Assembly: GCA_013368445.1 (NCBI GenBank)
Contig: JAACJO010000016.1
Location: 806,001-870,000, forward strand
Origin: Leucocoprinus leucothites
Taxonomy: Eukaryota; Basidiomycota; Agaricomycetes; Agaricales; Agaricaceae
Reading direction: 5' to 3'
DNA: 64,000 nt
Part shown: positions 51,092 through 61,701 of the stretch, in pieces
How the letters are laid out: each line of letters starts with the position of its first letter
How positions within the stretch are numbered: the first letter of the stretch is position 1
Notes under the pieces: generated by a model
What the model saw: the letters and a program-made list of their open reading frames with translations, nothing else
What the model was told of the DNA's origin: nothing
The model's database searches: none
Translations under genes and position numbers: made by a program

Positions 51092-52063
51092 GACGACCAA
51101 AAGGTATAAAGGAGTTGTCTAAGACTTGTCCTCGTTTTAAAGGTGACTGGGAGAAGCGAGCGGCTTAGCGAGGATTGATGATGACGGTGGTGGTGGTGTG
51201 TCATCGTACATAATATACTGCAGGAGCAGGAAGAAGATCGGGTCCAGGGCTGCGCACATACGGTACGGTACAGGGGCCAGGGCGCAGCATGTATCATAGC
51301 GCTCATTGAAAGGCATTGAAGCTTTGACGTGTCGTAAGAACAATGATTAATGATCGAGTTGAGAAGATCAATTCGGTACAGAGTATTCCAAGTTGGATGT
51401 CATCAACGATCAAGAGGTGTGTTATTCTGGACGTACAGCATGATTACAGTAGTATGATGGAGCTGGAGCTTCAGCCACGGCGCTTGTTGTTGTGGAGTAC
51501 ATACTCGGAGGCTCAAATATACTGTGCGGCAAGGGAAACAGGAAGTGGCTGTGAGAGAGTCAGGGAAATAATCGGAACTCGAGAACTTGTACATTGACAA
51601 TTGGGGAATAGATAGATCCTTTGATCCGTTATTACTGGCTGTGTCCCCATGATTCCTGATAGATGGAAAGTCATCATGCCTCGGAGCTTACGTGTAACAT
51701 GGAAGCGGTTTCAAGGAGGAGATTTCTTATGTCGGATGAGGAATGGGCTCCACAAGCTCAAGTCTGAACGCCACGGGAACGCAGTACACGGCACACCGGG
51801 AGAAGAAGCGAATGAAAAGGCTTGGAACAGCAGTACTATACCCCTTTCCGGGGAATATCTGTGCACGTTCGTCATATCTCACGATGATGTACACTGGTAC
51901 AGGGTAGAAGTACTGATACGATAAACAGGGCCAGAAAATAGACGCAGTGGAGAGGGATAAGTCAAAAGTCGCCCGGTGATGGCCGAAGAGTAAGGGATAA
52001 GTGAAAAAGAAACAAGTGCTCTTCCTCGTCCAAACTCCTTCTGCCCCTTTACTGAGGGCAGCC

Positions 52064-55000
52064 ATGGCTGTCCACCACATCCACTCCCGCCCTCTACCTC
52101 TCCCGCCATCGTCCCCGGCTTCCTCGGCCCGGTCATCGTCGGCATCCAAGACCCACGCTTTCTTTGCTTCGACCGGAGCCTCCACTGACGCGCCCTCCAT
52201 GTCCAACGAGTCCAGCACGACGCCCACCCCGCCTCGCTCCCTCACTGCTGACTTTTTCAGCACTCCTGTCCGTACACCATCCCCGCCCCCGACTACTCGT
52301 AGTACCAAGGCTGCTAGCATTCTCGCTGCTATACACCCCTCCCGTATATTTCCCTCTAGGTACACCTCCCGTGCTCACCGTGACGATGACGACGATCTAC
52401 CTGAGCCTGTCTATCAACAACAGCCACCGACAGATCCAGGGTTGATGTTCCTTGAGCTCAATGATCAAGGTTTATCACTCATGCCTTCACCGTATACTCA
52501 ACCTCCACGTGCTCTTTCCTCTCTTTCCTCCCTCTCTACTTCGTCTTCGTCGGATTCACACTCCTCGTCCCAGATTATACCCGAGTCCTCGTCAATCCCA
52601 TCAACACGACTACCTACCCCCCCTCCACCCCCCGAGCAGAGCGGTACCTCTAATTCGAATGCTACCCCGCGTCCTACCCATCTCGAGCCGAGTTTCACTA
52701 CCTCTCCTGCTGCCAAGCTCTCTGGGACTACTACAGCGATTGATAATGACGATGAGGACCCCGCTCCGGGGTGTGTCATTACTACACACCCAACACCCCG
52801 CATATCCTCCAACGAGGACTCTCCAACATTCACCATCACACCTCCACCTAACAGCACCACATTCCCCCACCATGTCACATCCGCACCTCCTCCGCCACCA
52901 CAGTCACAAGATAAAACTAAACTACACCTCCTCCGTCCATTAGGCCAAGGTGCATTCTCTAGTGTCTGGCTTGCAGAAGACCATTCTCGTCTGCCTCTTA
53001 CTCTTAAATCCAAGAAATCAATAAGAGAGTTGAGGAGAAAAGCAAGTTTATCTTCGAGGTCGAGAAAGTCGAGTATAAGAAGTGCAAGGAGTGTGTCCGG
53101 TGGTGCTGGCGGCACAAGTCATGCTACTCCTGCCATTGAGGATCTAACTTCACTTGGAAGAGATGGCTCCCTTCGCATGCGAAACCTCCGTGCGAGAGTC
53201 AAAGGAACCAGACCTGTAGGCTTCAACACTCATTTCCTCGACGAGCGACATGGAGAAATGGGTAAACGTACCGGTTCCTCCGAAGCCCATACGGGTGTAT
53301 TGTCCTCCGACGGCGAACACTCGTCGAGTATGATCTTTTCACCACCTCTATCAGCCTCCAATTCTACATCCTCTGCTGATGGTGGCAGCGGTAGTGGGGC
53401 TTTGACTTTGCGTGGATTAGGATTTCTCGGAGGGAGAGTGACTCCAGTGAAGGCGCCAAGGAAGAAATCTCGCAAGGCGAGGCTAGTTGCCGTGAAGATG
53501 ACACCCAGGCGTGCACTTGGCTTTGTTAATCCGAGCGGAAGAGACGAAGAGGAAGAGGAGGAGCGTACTAGGGTTGGCTTTGTTAGGGAGGTTGAGATTT
53601 TGAAGGTACGCGTTGAGCTCGCTCTCTCATTTTCGCTTTTTTTCGTTTCTGCGTTTCGGTTTTGGATTTTGTTCCTTTTTGGATCATGGATGAGGAGGAA
53701 GCGGCCGATGAAGAAGAGAGGAGGGAAGAATCAAAGACCCATCTGGACCCTCAAGTCCCTTTCGAGGGTATTTATACCCGCCCACTCTATCCCAAGCCGT
53801 TTCCATTATCAGCGCCCACATACTCTTCGGCGATTTGAATGACCCCTTGTCGTATTTCCGATCCATCCGCAAAAGCGCCCATATTCATGACTTCTACCCT
53901 TACACCTTCCTCTCGCCTACCTGAACCACCCTGTATCACTTCTCTTCTTTCGACAATCGCTTCCCGCCCTCCCTGCTGCACAGTCGTTATATCGTCCATC
54001 CAGTTGTCGTGATATGATTCTTTCGGCAACGTTCGGCGGAAACGAGGTATTTTAGGTGTTACGACATATTCCTCAAGGCTCTGAGGAATGTTGGGATTTT
54101 ATGAGCATGCGGGAGAACGAAGGGCCCAGTTCTGTGTGGAGGTCCTCGTGCGCTGGATCACGGACCGCCGCTTACCTGTCACGGAAAGGGAAGGGAGAAG
54201 AGAGAGGGGAAAGGGAAGGAAGGAAAGAAAGGGTGGACGATGAACCAAGGGGGTGTTTATATACCCTCCCTCCTTTCGTACCCCTTCAACCCTATACCGC
54301 AGAAAGAAGAACCCTTGAGCGGACACGCGATATGCGCGCGCGTTACCTTATCACACGATCACCATCACTACCCCTCAATTATTCGCGATCGACCTGCCTT
54401 GCCTTCTTCTCAACTTGACGTTTTATTGCTTTCAAGCTTCTGGTATCTCAGATCCGGTCAATGGAAGCGAGACAAGGCACATTGACCAAGTGTGTTTTGT
54501 GTCCCTGAATTGAAACTGTGATAGACGCGGGTGGGCTGGTTTGCCTCGAGTTGCTTGATTTGCTTGTGTGCGGAAGGGTGGACTTGTGACCTTCGTTCTA
54601 CTTTCATTCATTTGTTTTCTGTGCAGTCCGTGTAAGACGGCGCGCTGTTACTGGTGTTGGATGAGGGGTGGGGGTTCTTTCCTCTATTGATTCTCTTTTG
54701 TTCAATTTTGCAATCAGACTTTGAATACTGATGATGATATATTTTCTAGCATATATCTCATCCCAACATCACTGTTCTGCTCGAACATATGTCAACGCCT
54801 TCGTATCATATCCTCGTCCTGCCCTATCTCCCAGGTGGTGACCTGCTGGGTCTCGTTAATAATGATATCGCGTGGTCGAAACTTGGTACGTTCCTTCTCT
54901 TATCCTAGGCGCCTGTTGTGCTGATTGGGTTTGTAGGTGAGAGCGTACTCAGACGAATATGGTGCGAGCTGTGTAAAGCAGTCGGATGGATGCATGGTGT

Positions 55001-56216
55001 CGGTCTCGTTCATCGTGACATCAAGCTCGAAAACATACTCCTGACAACACATGCTTTCTCCTCCCTCACACCAACCTCACCTCGTCCGACACTCGCCACT
55101 CTCCCTGAGACACCGAGACCTTTGATCAAACTTACCGACTTTGGTCTTTCTCGGTTCATTGAAATAGATGAATTGACGGGTGAAGGCGAGTTACTCTGGA
55201 CACGATGCGGGAGTGAAGCCTATGCTGCACCGGAGTTGGTTATGGGTACGGGAAGTGTACGTGCTCAAGCTCAGGCTGATGCGAGACGGCGAAGACGCCG
55301 TCGACCGTCTGGTACTGCTGGTGTTGATCACCACAAAGAGGAAGAGGAGGAAGAGGGTGTAAGAGGGTTTTATGATGCACGTGAGACGGATGCTTGGGCG
55401 TGCGGTGTTGTACTTTATGCGCTTGTCGGTCGGCGGTTACCTTTTGGTGAAGGTGTGATGGGAGGCAATGGTGGTGGTGGTGGGAGGATAGGAGGGGATG
55501 GGGCTCCTGGACATGGACATGGGAGAGCAAGTGCGGTGGAGAGGAGACAATGGTTGATGAGGATTGCGAGGGGGGAGTATGAATGGTCTGATAAGATGCC
55601 AGAGTTGTCGTCGAATCTCAACTCGACCTCTGTCACTGACGACGAAGAGTTGATCGGACAACAGTTAATTCACTCTGAGGGAGCTAAACGAATTGTGGGC
55701 AAGCTTTTGGTTCGTGATCCGAGGAAACGAGCGAGGATTATGGATTTGTGGGAGGATGGGTGGATGTGGGGACTTGGTGGGGGTTTGGCTGTGGGTATGA
55801 CGGAGGAGGAGTGGAGGGAGAGTGAACGTGAGCGGATGCATGCTTCTTCGTCTGCTGGAATTGGCCTTGGGATCGATTTTGGTGGGGAGGGGTCTAACGA
55901 GCTTGATAGCTCGTTGTCCGCTTTCGCGGGACCTGATGGTAATGTGGGTGATGCAGGAGGTTGGGGAGTTGCAGAGCAGCCGGGAAGTGAGGAGGTGACG
56001 ATTGATGTGGATTATGCGAATGAGGAACATATATGGGATGAGGGGATGGTGGAAGAGGTTGGTGAAGAGCATCATGATCCGGTTGACGGTGATTGTGATC
56101 GTGACGGTGAGGGTGAAGTGGAAGTGGAAGTGGAGGAGGAGGAAGTGGATGGGGAAGAGGGATGGTTGCTCGATCAAGAAGGAATTGGGAGTGTTGCGCG
56201 TCAGGAGGTTGTGTGA
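52064..56216 (+). CDS. Serine/threonine protein kinase with large insertions
   Basis: Three exons (52064-53605, 54750-54885, 54937-56216) give 985 residues. The first 285 residues are Ser/Pro/Thr-rich and probably disordered. The kinase domain then begins: glycine loop LGQGAFSSVWLAED at about 292, VAVKM lysine at about 477, HRDIKLEN at about 584, DFGLSRF at about 626, GSEAYAAPE at about 655. About 165 residues of basic/Ser-rich sequence are inserted between glycine loop and lysine. An Arg/Glu-rich insert follows APE before DAWACGVVLYAL. All catalytic residues are present, so it should be active. The last 95 residues are strongly acidic. Intron 1 is 1144 bp, about twenty times the local norm. 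The subfamily is uncertain; a Ca2+/calmodulin- or AMPK-related group fits the HRDIKLEN and GSEAYAAPE motifs. Confidence 0.88.
53769..53776 (-). promoter_or_regulatory. TATA-box-like motif inside kinase intron 1
   Basis: TATAAATA on the minus strand within the palindromic GGGTATTTATACCC. It sits just past the stop of the nested antisense frame and points toward antisense transcription over kinase exon 1. Confidence 0.3.
53787..53999 (-). CDS. Candidate nested antisense gene in kinase intron 1
   Basis: A minus-strand unit lies within the 1144-bp kinase intron. It has a TATATAAA box (54256-54263) and a CT-rich leader ending in the donor GTGACAG/GTAAGC at 54175. A 95-bp intron (54081-54175) with acceptor ATTCCTCAG follows, and the second exon is open from 54080 to a TAG at 53787. 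The first in-frame ATG is at 53999, giving 70 residues (MDDITTVQQGGREAIVERRE at the start, IAEEYVGADNGNGLG at the end). The open frame reaches upstream of this ATG to the acceptor, so a start in an unseen exon is possible. A 2-codon upstream ATG frame precedes it. The composition looks coding, but I recognise no family. Confidence 0.4.
   Translation of the reverse strand: MDDITTVQQGGREAIVERREVIQGGSGRREEGVRVEVMNMGAFADGSEIRQGVIQIAEEYVGADNGNGLG
54256..54263 (-). promoter_or_regulatory. TATA-box-like motif of the nested antisense unit
   Basis: TATATAAA on the minus strand. It is followed by a pyrimidine-rich leader and a consensus CAG/GTAAGC splice donor, the arrangement expected for a fungal RNA polymerase II promoter and first intron. 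Confidence 0.45.
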
Positions 56217-56891
56217 CATAACGAGTCCTCTGAAGGATTTCTGGTGATATGTTGTTGAAGTAGGTGTTTATTCAAAGTGTTTGATTGTTGTTGTACCCCC
56301 AAAGATGTGTATTGTGTTCGCATTATTATCTTTATTTCTCCTGTTCCCTCCGCGCCTAGTAGTTGTTCTCCGTGTGTTTGTGCTGTTATGTTCACGTGTT
56401 CATGATTCAACCCCACTCTTTTTTCGTTCGTGTGTATCCGCATAGTTGTGACTGATAACATACAGTATATACTCGTAGCAAATTTTTTTTTAAGTATTGA
56501 TAATTCAAGTTTGTTGTACTCAGTGTTCGTACACTACGCATGATGTGAGGGCTTCATGATTATACTATGATCTTTGACGTCAACTCAAGTTCAAGCGCTC
56601 AGCGCTCAGACTCCATCCTCGACCTGTACTCAGCATGCTAGCCTCAAAAACTCTTAATCATGTCTCGTCTCCGTATGCTATGTATACCATGTCGGGCTCC
56701 CTGTGAATCTCTCATGGCATCCTGATTCCTGAGGCTGCATTCCCACTGCACAACACGATTGGGTGGGTCGGGCGCCTATGGTTTGCTATAAGTATAGACC
56801 CGGCGATCGATACGGTGTTTGGGAGAGGACTTTGTTGTCCCATTCATCCAGTTGTCCAAAAGCTCTAGGTAGAGGTACTCAACGGCTCCTA
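56217..56891. promoter_or_regulatory. Region upstream of the Hsp70-kinase gene
   Basis: 675 bp between the kinase stop and the Hsp70 start. The left half is the kinase 3' flank. A TATA-like motif lies about 100 bp before the Hsp70 start. I did not find a convincing run of alternating GAA/TTC heat-shock elements. Confidence 0.4.
56787..56794 (+). promoter_or_regulatory. TATA-box-like motif of the Hsp70-kinase gene
   Basis: TATAAGTA about 100 bp upstream of the start codon at 56892. TATA-containing promoters are common for inducible stress genes in fungi. Confidence 0.35.
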
Positions 56892-59800
56892 ATGCCTTCT
56901 GCAAAGGCCATCGGGATTGATCTCGGCACCTGCTATTCGTGTGTAGACTTTTTTTCTGCGGCGTCACAAATTGATACTGACCGATCTGACGGGATTTCTC
57001 TCTCTCTCTCTCGGGAAGGGCCTTACAGATGTGTTGGTGTTTGGCGGGATGATCGTGTAGAGATAATTGCCAATGATCAGGGGAATCGTACTACCCCTTC
57101 ATATGTTGCTTTTTCTGACAGTGAGCGGCTTATCGGCGATGCGGCGAGGAATCAGGCTTCCTCCAATCCTGTGAATACGTGCGTCAACTACTCTTTTGAG
57201 TTTTTAGTTAAATGATATAAACTTGCTTTGTAGTGTGTTCGGTACCAAGCGTTTAATTGGTCTCAATTTTGAAGATGAAAGAGTGGCATCCAATATCAAG
57301 ATTTTTCCTTTCACTGTATTCAACAAGGGCGGAAAACCTTACATCCGCGTCCAATATCGAGGCAAGCAGAAGGAATTCGTCAGTTCATTGTAACCCTGGA
57401 TCATGGAGATTGCGGCAGACATTGATCATTTGCTTGTGTCTAGGCGCCGGAGGAAATTTCTGCTATGGTGTTAGGCAAGATGAAGGACACAGCCGAATCG
57501 TACCTGGGTGAAACTGTCACTGATGCTGTCATCACGGTCCCCGCTTATTTCAATGACTCCCAACGTCAGGCCACTAAGGATGCGGCCACTATCTCTGGTT
57601 TGAATGCCCTCCGAATCATTCCTGAGCCCACTGTGGCGGCAATTGCCTTTGGTCTTGGAAAGAAGGTCGCCAAAGGCGACGAACGTAACGTTCTGGTATT
57701 CGATCTGGGTGGGGGAACATGCGATGTTTCCTTACTTACCATCGTCGATGGGACTCTCTTTGATGTTAAAGCTACCGCTGGTGATACTCATCTTGGGGGC
57801 GAAGATTTCGATAGCAGACTCGTTGCCTACTTCATCAAGGCCTTCAAGAACAAGACTGGCAAGGGTATAGATTTTGTCTCATCTATGCAGTGCACTTCTC
57901 ATTTGCTTCATTGTTTTAACACTGTAGATATATCCGACAACCCTCGTGCCCTCCGGCGCCTGCGAATGGCCTGTGAGCGTGCCAAGCGGACCCTTTCTTC
58001 TGCCACAACAGCTCCTATCGAGATTGATGCGCTCTTCGAGGGTATCGATTTCTACACTTCCCTTCCTCGTGCTCGTTTCGAGACGCTCTGCCAGGATCTC
58101 TTCGAAGCGACCCTAAAGCTTGTTGAGAGAGTCTTCTTTGATTCCAAAGTCGACAAGGCCACCGTTCACGAGATTGTGTTTGTTGGTGGTTCTACGCGTA
58201 TTCCCCGAATTTCCGCGCTCGTCTCGGAATTCTTTGACGGCAAAGAACCTAACAGGAGCATCAACCCGGACGAGGCTGTTGCCCATGGTGCCGCGGCTGA
58301 GGCTGCCATCCTCTCTGGTAACGCTTCTGGGGTCCTCCTCGATGTTCTCCTACTTGATGTCACTCCAATGACACTGGGGTAAGTCCATGAGTGATTGCTA
58401 CCCCTAGGATAATATCTAACTGCAGCTCTTTAGTATAAGGGCTGCTGGCGGTGCTATGACTCCTCTAATCAAACGCAACACAACTTTCCCTACTAAGAAA
58501 TCAGAAATTTTCTCGACTTCTCTCGATAATCAACATGATGTTTCCGTCCGGGTCTATGAAGGTGAATCCCCCCGCACGAGTGACAACCGCCTCCTCGGCA
58601 ATATTAGACTGTCCGACATTCCTCCTGCTCCTCGTGGAGTTCCGCAGATTGAAGTTACCTTTGATCTTGATACCAACGGCATCCTGAACGTCTATGCCTC
58701 CGACAAGATCACCGGAAAATCGACCCGTGTCACCATTACCAATGACAAAGGCCGTCTCTCCAAAAGAGAGATTGAACACATGTTCAACGAGGCCAGAAAA
58801 TATAAGGGTGAATCATCTAGTTCAATCGGTGTTATGGCGTGTACTAAATTGTTATCGCTTAAACTATAGCTGAGGATGAAGCCAATGCTGCTCGAATTGC
58901 TTCCAGAAATGACCTGGAGTCGTACGCCTATGGCCTCCGTGATCATGTTACCTACCAAGATACTGCTGGCAATATTCCTAACGGCAAGCTCGTACTTCAG
59001 TCCCTCATTGACCAGACTATCACATGGCTCGATAACTCACCCGATGCTTCGAAATGGGACTACGATAGGATGCGGGAGGAGCTTCGCCGCGTTGTCAGGT
59101 ACTTTTCTTACCATCATTTAAGCCTGATTTTTGATTTTTGATTGCTGTAGCTCTACTAATATTGAGGATATCAACAGTTCTCCGCACAACTTCCTATCCA
59201 TCGATGAGAGCGAGTCTGGTGATTCAAATCAAGAAGCAGGCAGTGCTCCCGCTAACTCAGGGCCCGACCCCGACTTTCCCATCGAACGGATGCATAATAG
59301 AAACGTCTACCTTGAGGACGCTGGTTCGGATGACTCGGATGACTCTGAAGCTAATGAAGTTGTTCTTTTCCCAGCCATCGACTCTTCCATCTTCCACCAG
59401 TCGAATGCAAATGAAGTTCATCACTCTACCGACAATCCCATTGAGCCCCCAGTCTCCGACGATAGTAAATCTGAATCTATCGTAACAGAGAGAACCCCGG
59501 TACTTGATGCTGTACATGAACCTTCTGAAGCGAATGGGCTTCGCGATTTGAGGCTGAGCGGCGGTGAAGGTACGGATGGTGTGGAATTGGCTGACTTGTT
59601 GTCAGCCAGCGAAGAATTAAATATTCATGAAGAGATTACTGATCAAGGTCGGGCCCTGATTTTTGTCCCTCAGTATTCTACCTAACTCAGAAACCGATTT
59701 TTAAGAAGTTCGGAGAGCTGGTGGCATGAAAGACCAGGTAATACATACCAGGTGTAATTTATTCTCCTTGTCTGGTCCTAACTTCATCTACAGGACACAG

Positions 59801-61251
59801 AAGATACCCTAGTCCTACTCTGCCATGTTTTACAAAAGAAAGAGTCACGAATCGCCTTGCGTAGCTTGAGAGGCGACCGTGCACAAGCCATAATCGAGTA
59901 TCTTTATTTCGTGCGTGTGGCAGCCCTCTATATCACAACAGCCGCTCGATACTCATAGACTTGTCTCAGGTACTGTTACAGCCAGTGTTTCCAACGCCCT
60001 GGCTCCGCAAATATTGCCTTGTTGAGCTTTATAAGCTTTGTAAAGCCACGTTGCTTTACCCATACTGTTATGCGCTAAAGAAGTCTATCCTCATTGGTCA
60101 ACAAGAAAGCAGCGGTGGATTTTCTGATATCTTCAGGGGACGTTTCGGCGAGAGGGATCTCTGCTTAAAAGTGGTCCGCCTTTACCAGAAATCAGACACA
60201 GATGCTCTGCTAAAGGTTCGCGGTAAAAATAACATTCCTCCCTTTCTCGAGGTATTGACCTTGTCAGCTTTATGCCAAGGAAGTGATACTATGGGGCCAT
60301 CTTCAACATCCGAACATTGTACCATTCTACGGTGCATACTACTTCAACGAACTGCACAGGCAAATCTGTCTTGTTTCGCCTTGGATGCAGAGGGGAAATT
60401 TAGTTGAATACCTGAAACGACACACATCGGTGCCTCGTATTCCATTTGTAAGTTCAGCTACGCTTCGCAAATTTCATAGTACCTAATCCTTGAAGGTTTT
60501 CGACGTAGTCTCTGGACTGAATTACCTGCACGATCAAGACCTGATACATGGTGATCTCAAAGGGGTATTTAGTCTGTACTATTACTTATCTATACTCGCT
60601 CATATCCTGTGACACAGATCAACATTCTCGTCAATGAGCTTGAGAGGGCTTGCATAACAGACTTTGGACTCTCTAGCATCCGTACAGACAGAACACTTGC
60701 ACACTCACTTGCCTCGTCTACGACACAGGGAATCACCCACCGCTGGGCTGCGCCAGAGCTCCTTGACAATATGCAGCCTACCCTGGCCAGTGACGTGTGG
60801 GCTCTTGGATGTGTCTGTTATGAGGTATGTGGGCTGGCCCCGTGCTCCAATCGTCATCCGAAACAATGGCTAACTAATGTTCTCCTAGATCTTGACGGGG
60901 ATGTTGCCATTTCACGACTTAAGAGAGATTCAGATAGTTCGAGCACTTATCAGGGGCGACGCACCAACACAACCCCGTCCTGCATCCCATTTGAATGACG
61001 GGGAAAGAATCATTTGGGAGCAGGTCGATCGTTGTTGTCTAGAGGAACCCGAGGAACGACCGAGATGCGAGCAAATTTTGTCTGATCTTCGAGCAGCTGG
61101 TCTATCGAGGGAAGACGCCACTCAAACCCAAGAGTACGTTAACCGCGAGAGGCAGGATTTCTGGGATGCGATGAGAGACGGCGAGGAAGAGCCAGTCGAC
61201 TTGAATATGGTCAAACAGATTCTCAAAGACTTGAGCGATTCTAGTGGTTGA
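56892..61251 (+). CDS. Hsp70 fused to a TKL-like protein kinase
   Basis: Fifteen exons keep one frame for 1175 residues: 56892-56938, 57029-57178, 57234-57378, 57444-57864, 57928-58378, 58434-58807, 58870-59098, 59151-59647, 59706-59737, 59794-59910, 59970-60215, 60268-60447, 60496-60564, 60618-60824, 60889-61251. Residues 1-605 are a cytosolic-type Hsp70: [40 protein letters not shown], then the peptide-binding domain ([20 protein letters not shown]) and the lid. The usual GGMP repeats and EEVD end are replaced by an acidic linker (about 606-775). The kinase follows: [11 protein letters not shown] at about 868, CLKVV lysine, HGDLKGINILV at about 981, DFGLSS at about 1002, WAAPELL. The short segment before it resembles the N-terminal helices of mushroom TKL-like kinases. 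If the intron at 59648-59705 is not removed, translation stops at 59685. Two separate genes remain possible, but only 40 bp would part them. Confidence 0.7.
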
Positions 61252-61701
61252 ACTTGTGTCATGTTATAGTGCCAGCACCGATGAGGGACATCTCGTTCCC
61301 CAGTCCGACGATTATTGCTTTGTGTATAGAGTTGCTTCATTGTACGGGATAACACAGCTACTAAGGAGAGATCAGGATACGTGCGCTTCAGGACGGGACA
61401 TTTCTGTCGGTGATGCAGTGGACCTCGTCTACTCATTAAACAAACAGCAAGTGGGTCCCCTGACTTCTTAGTTGGACATCTCAAAAAAATAGCAAAACAC
61501 AACCATGCTGTCTCCCTAGATGATGCATTCTTCAAAATCTAGCTTACGGGAGATCATCACTCTGGGGATGTTCTACCTCTGTTCATCGTGAAAAGCAATT
61601 TGCAAGTATCAAACACTGAGTATTGAGTGGTGGTAGTAGTTAATACATCTAGAGAGGGGGTGACTGATATATAAAATACAGTCATCAAGGAATCACGGTC
61701 A
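61252..61701. other. Convergent 3' flanks, no gene seen
   Basis: 450 bp between the stop of the Hsp70-kinase gene (plus) and the stop of the P450 gene (minus). No supported feature. Confidence 0.5.

Larger units (their letters stand above)
49207..52063. other. Gene-poor, strand-biased region with an 18-G run
   Basis: 2.9 kb in which the plus strand is purine-rich and the minus strand pyrimidine-rich. A TATATAAA box on the minus strand (51084-51091) and several intron-like borders on the minus strand suggest one or more minus-strand transcripts, possibly long 5' untranslated exons of the small gene at 48795-49206. Open frames here are pyrimidine-driven and low in complexity. The right end holds the promoter of the kinase gene. 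Confidence 0.4.
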
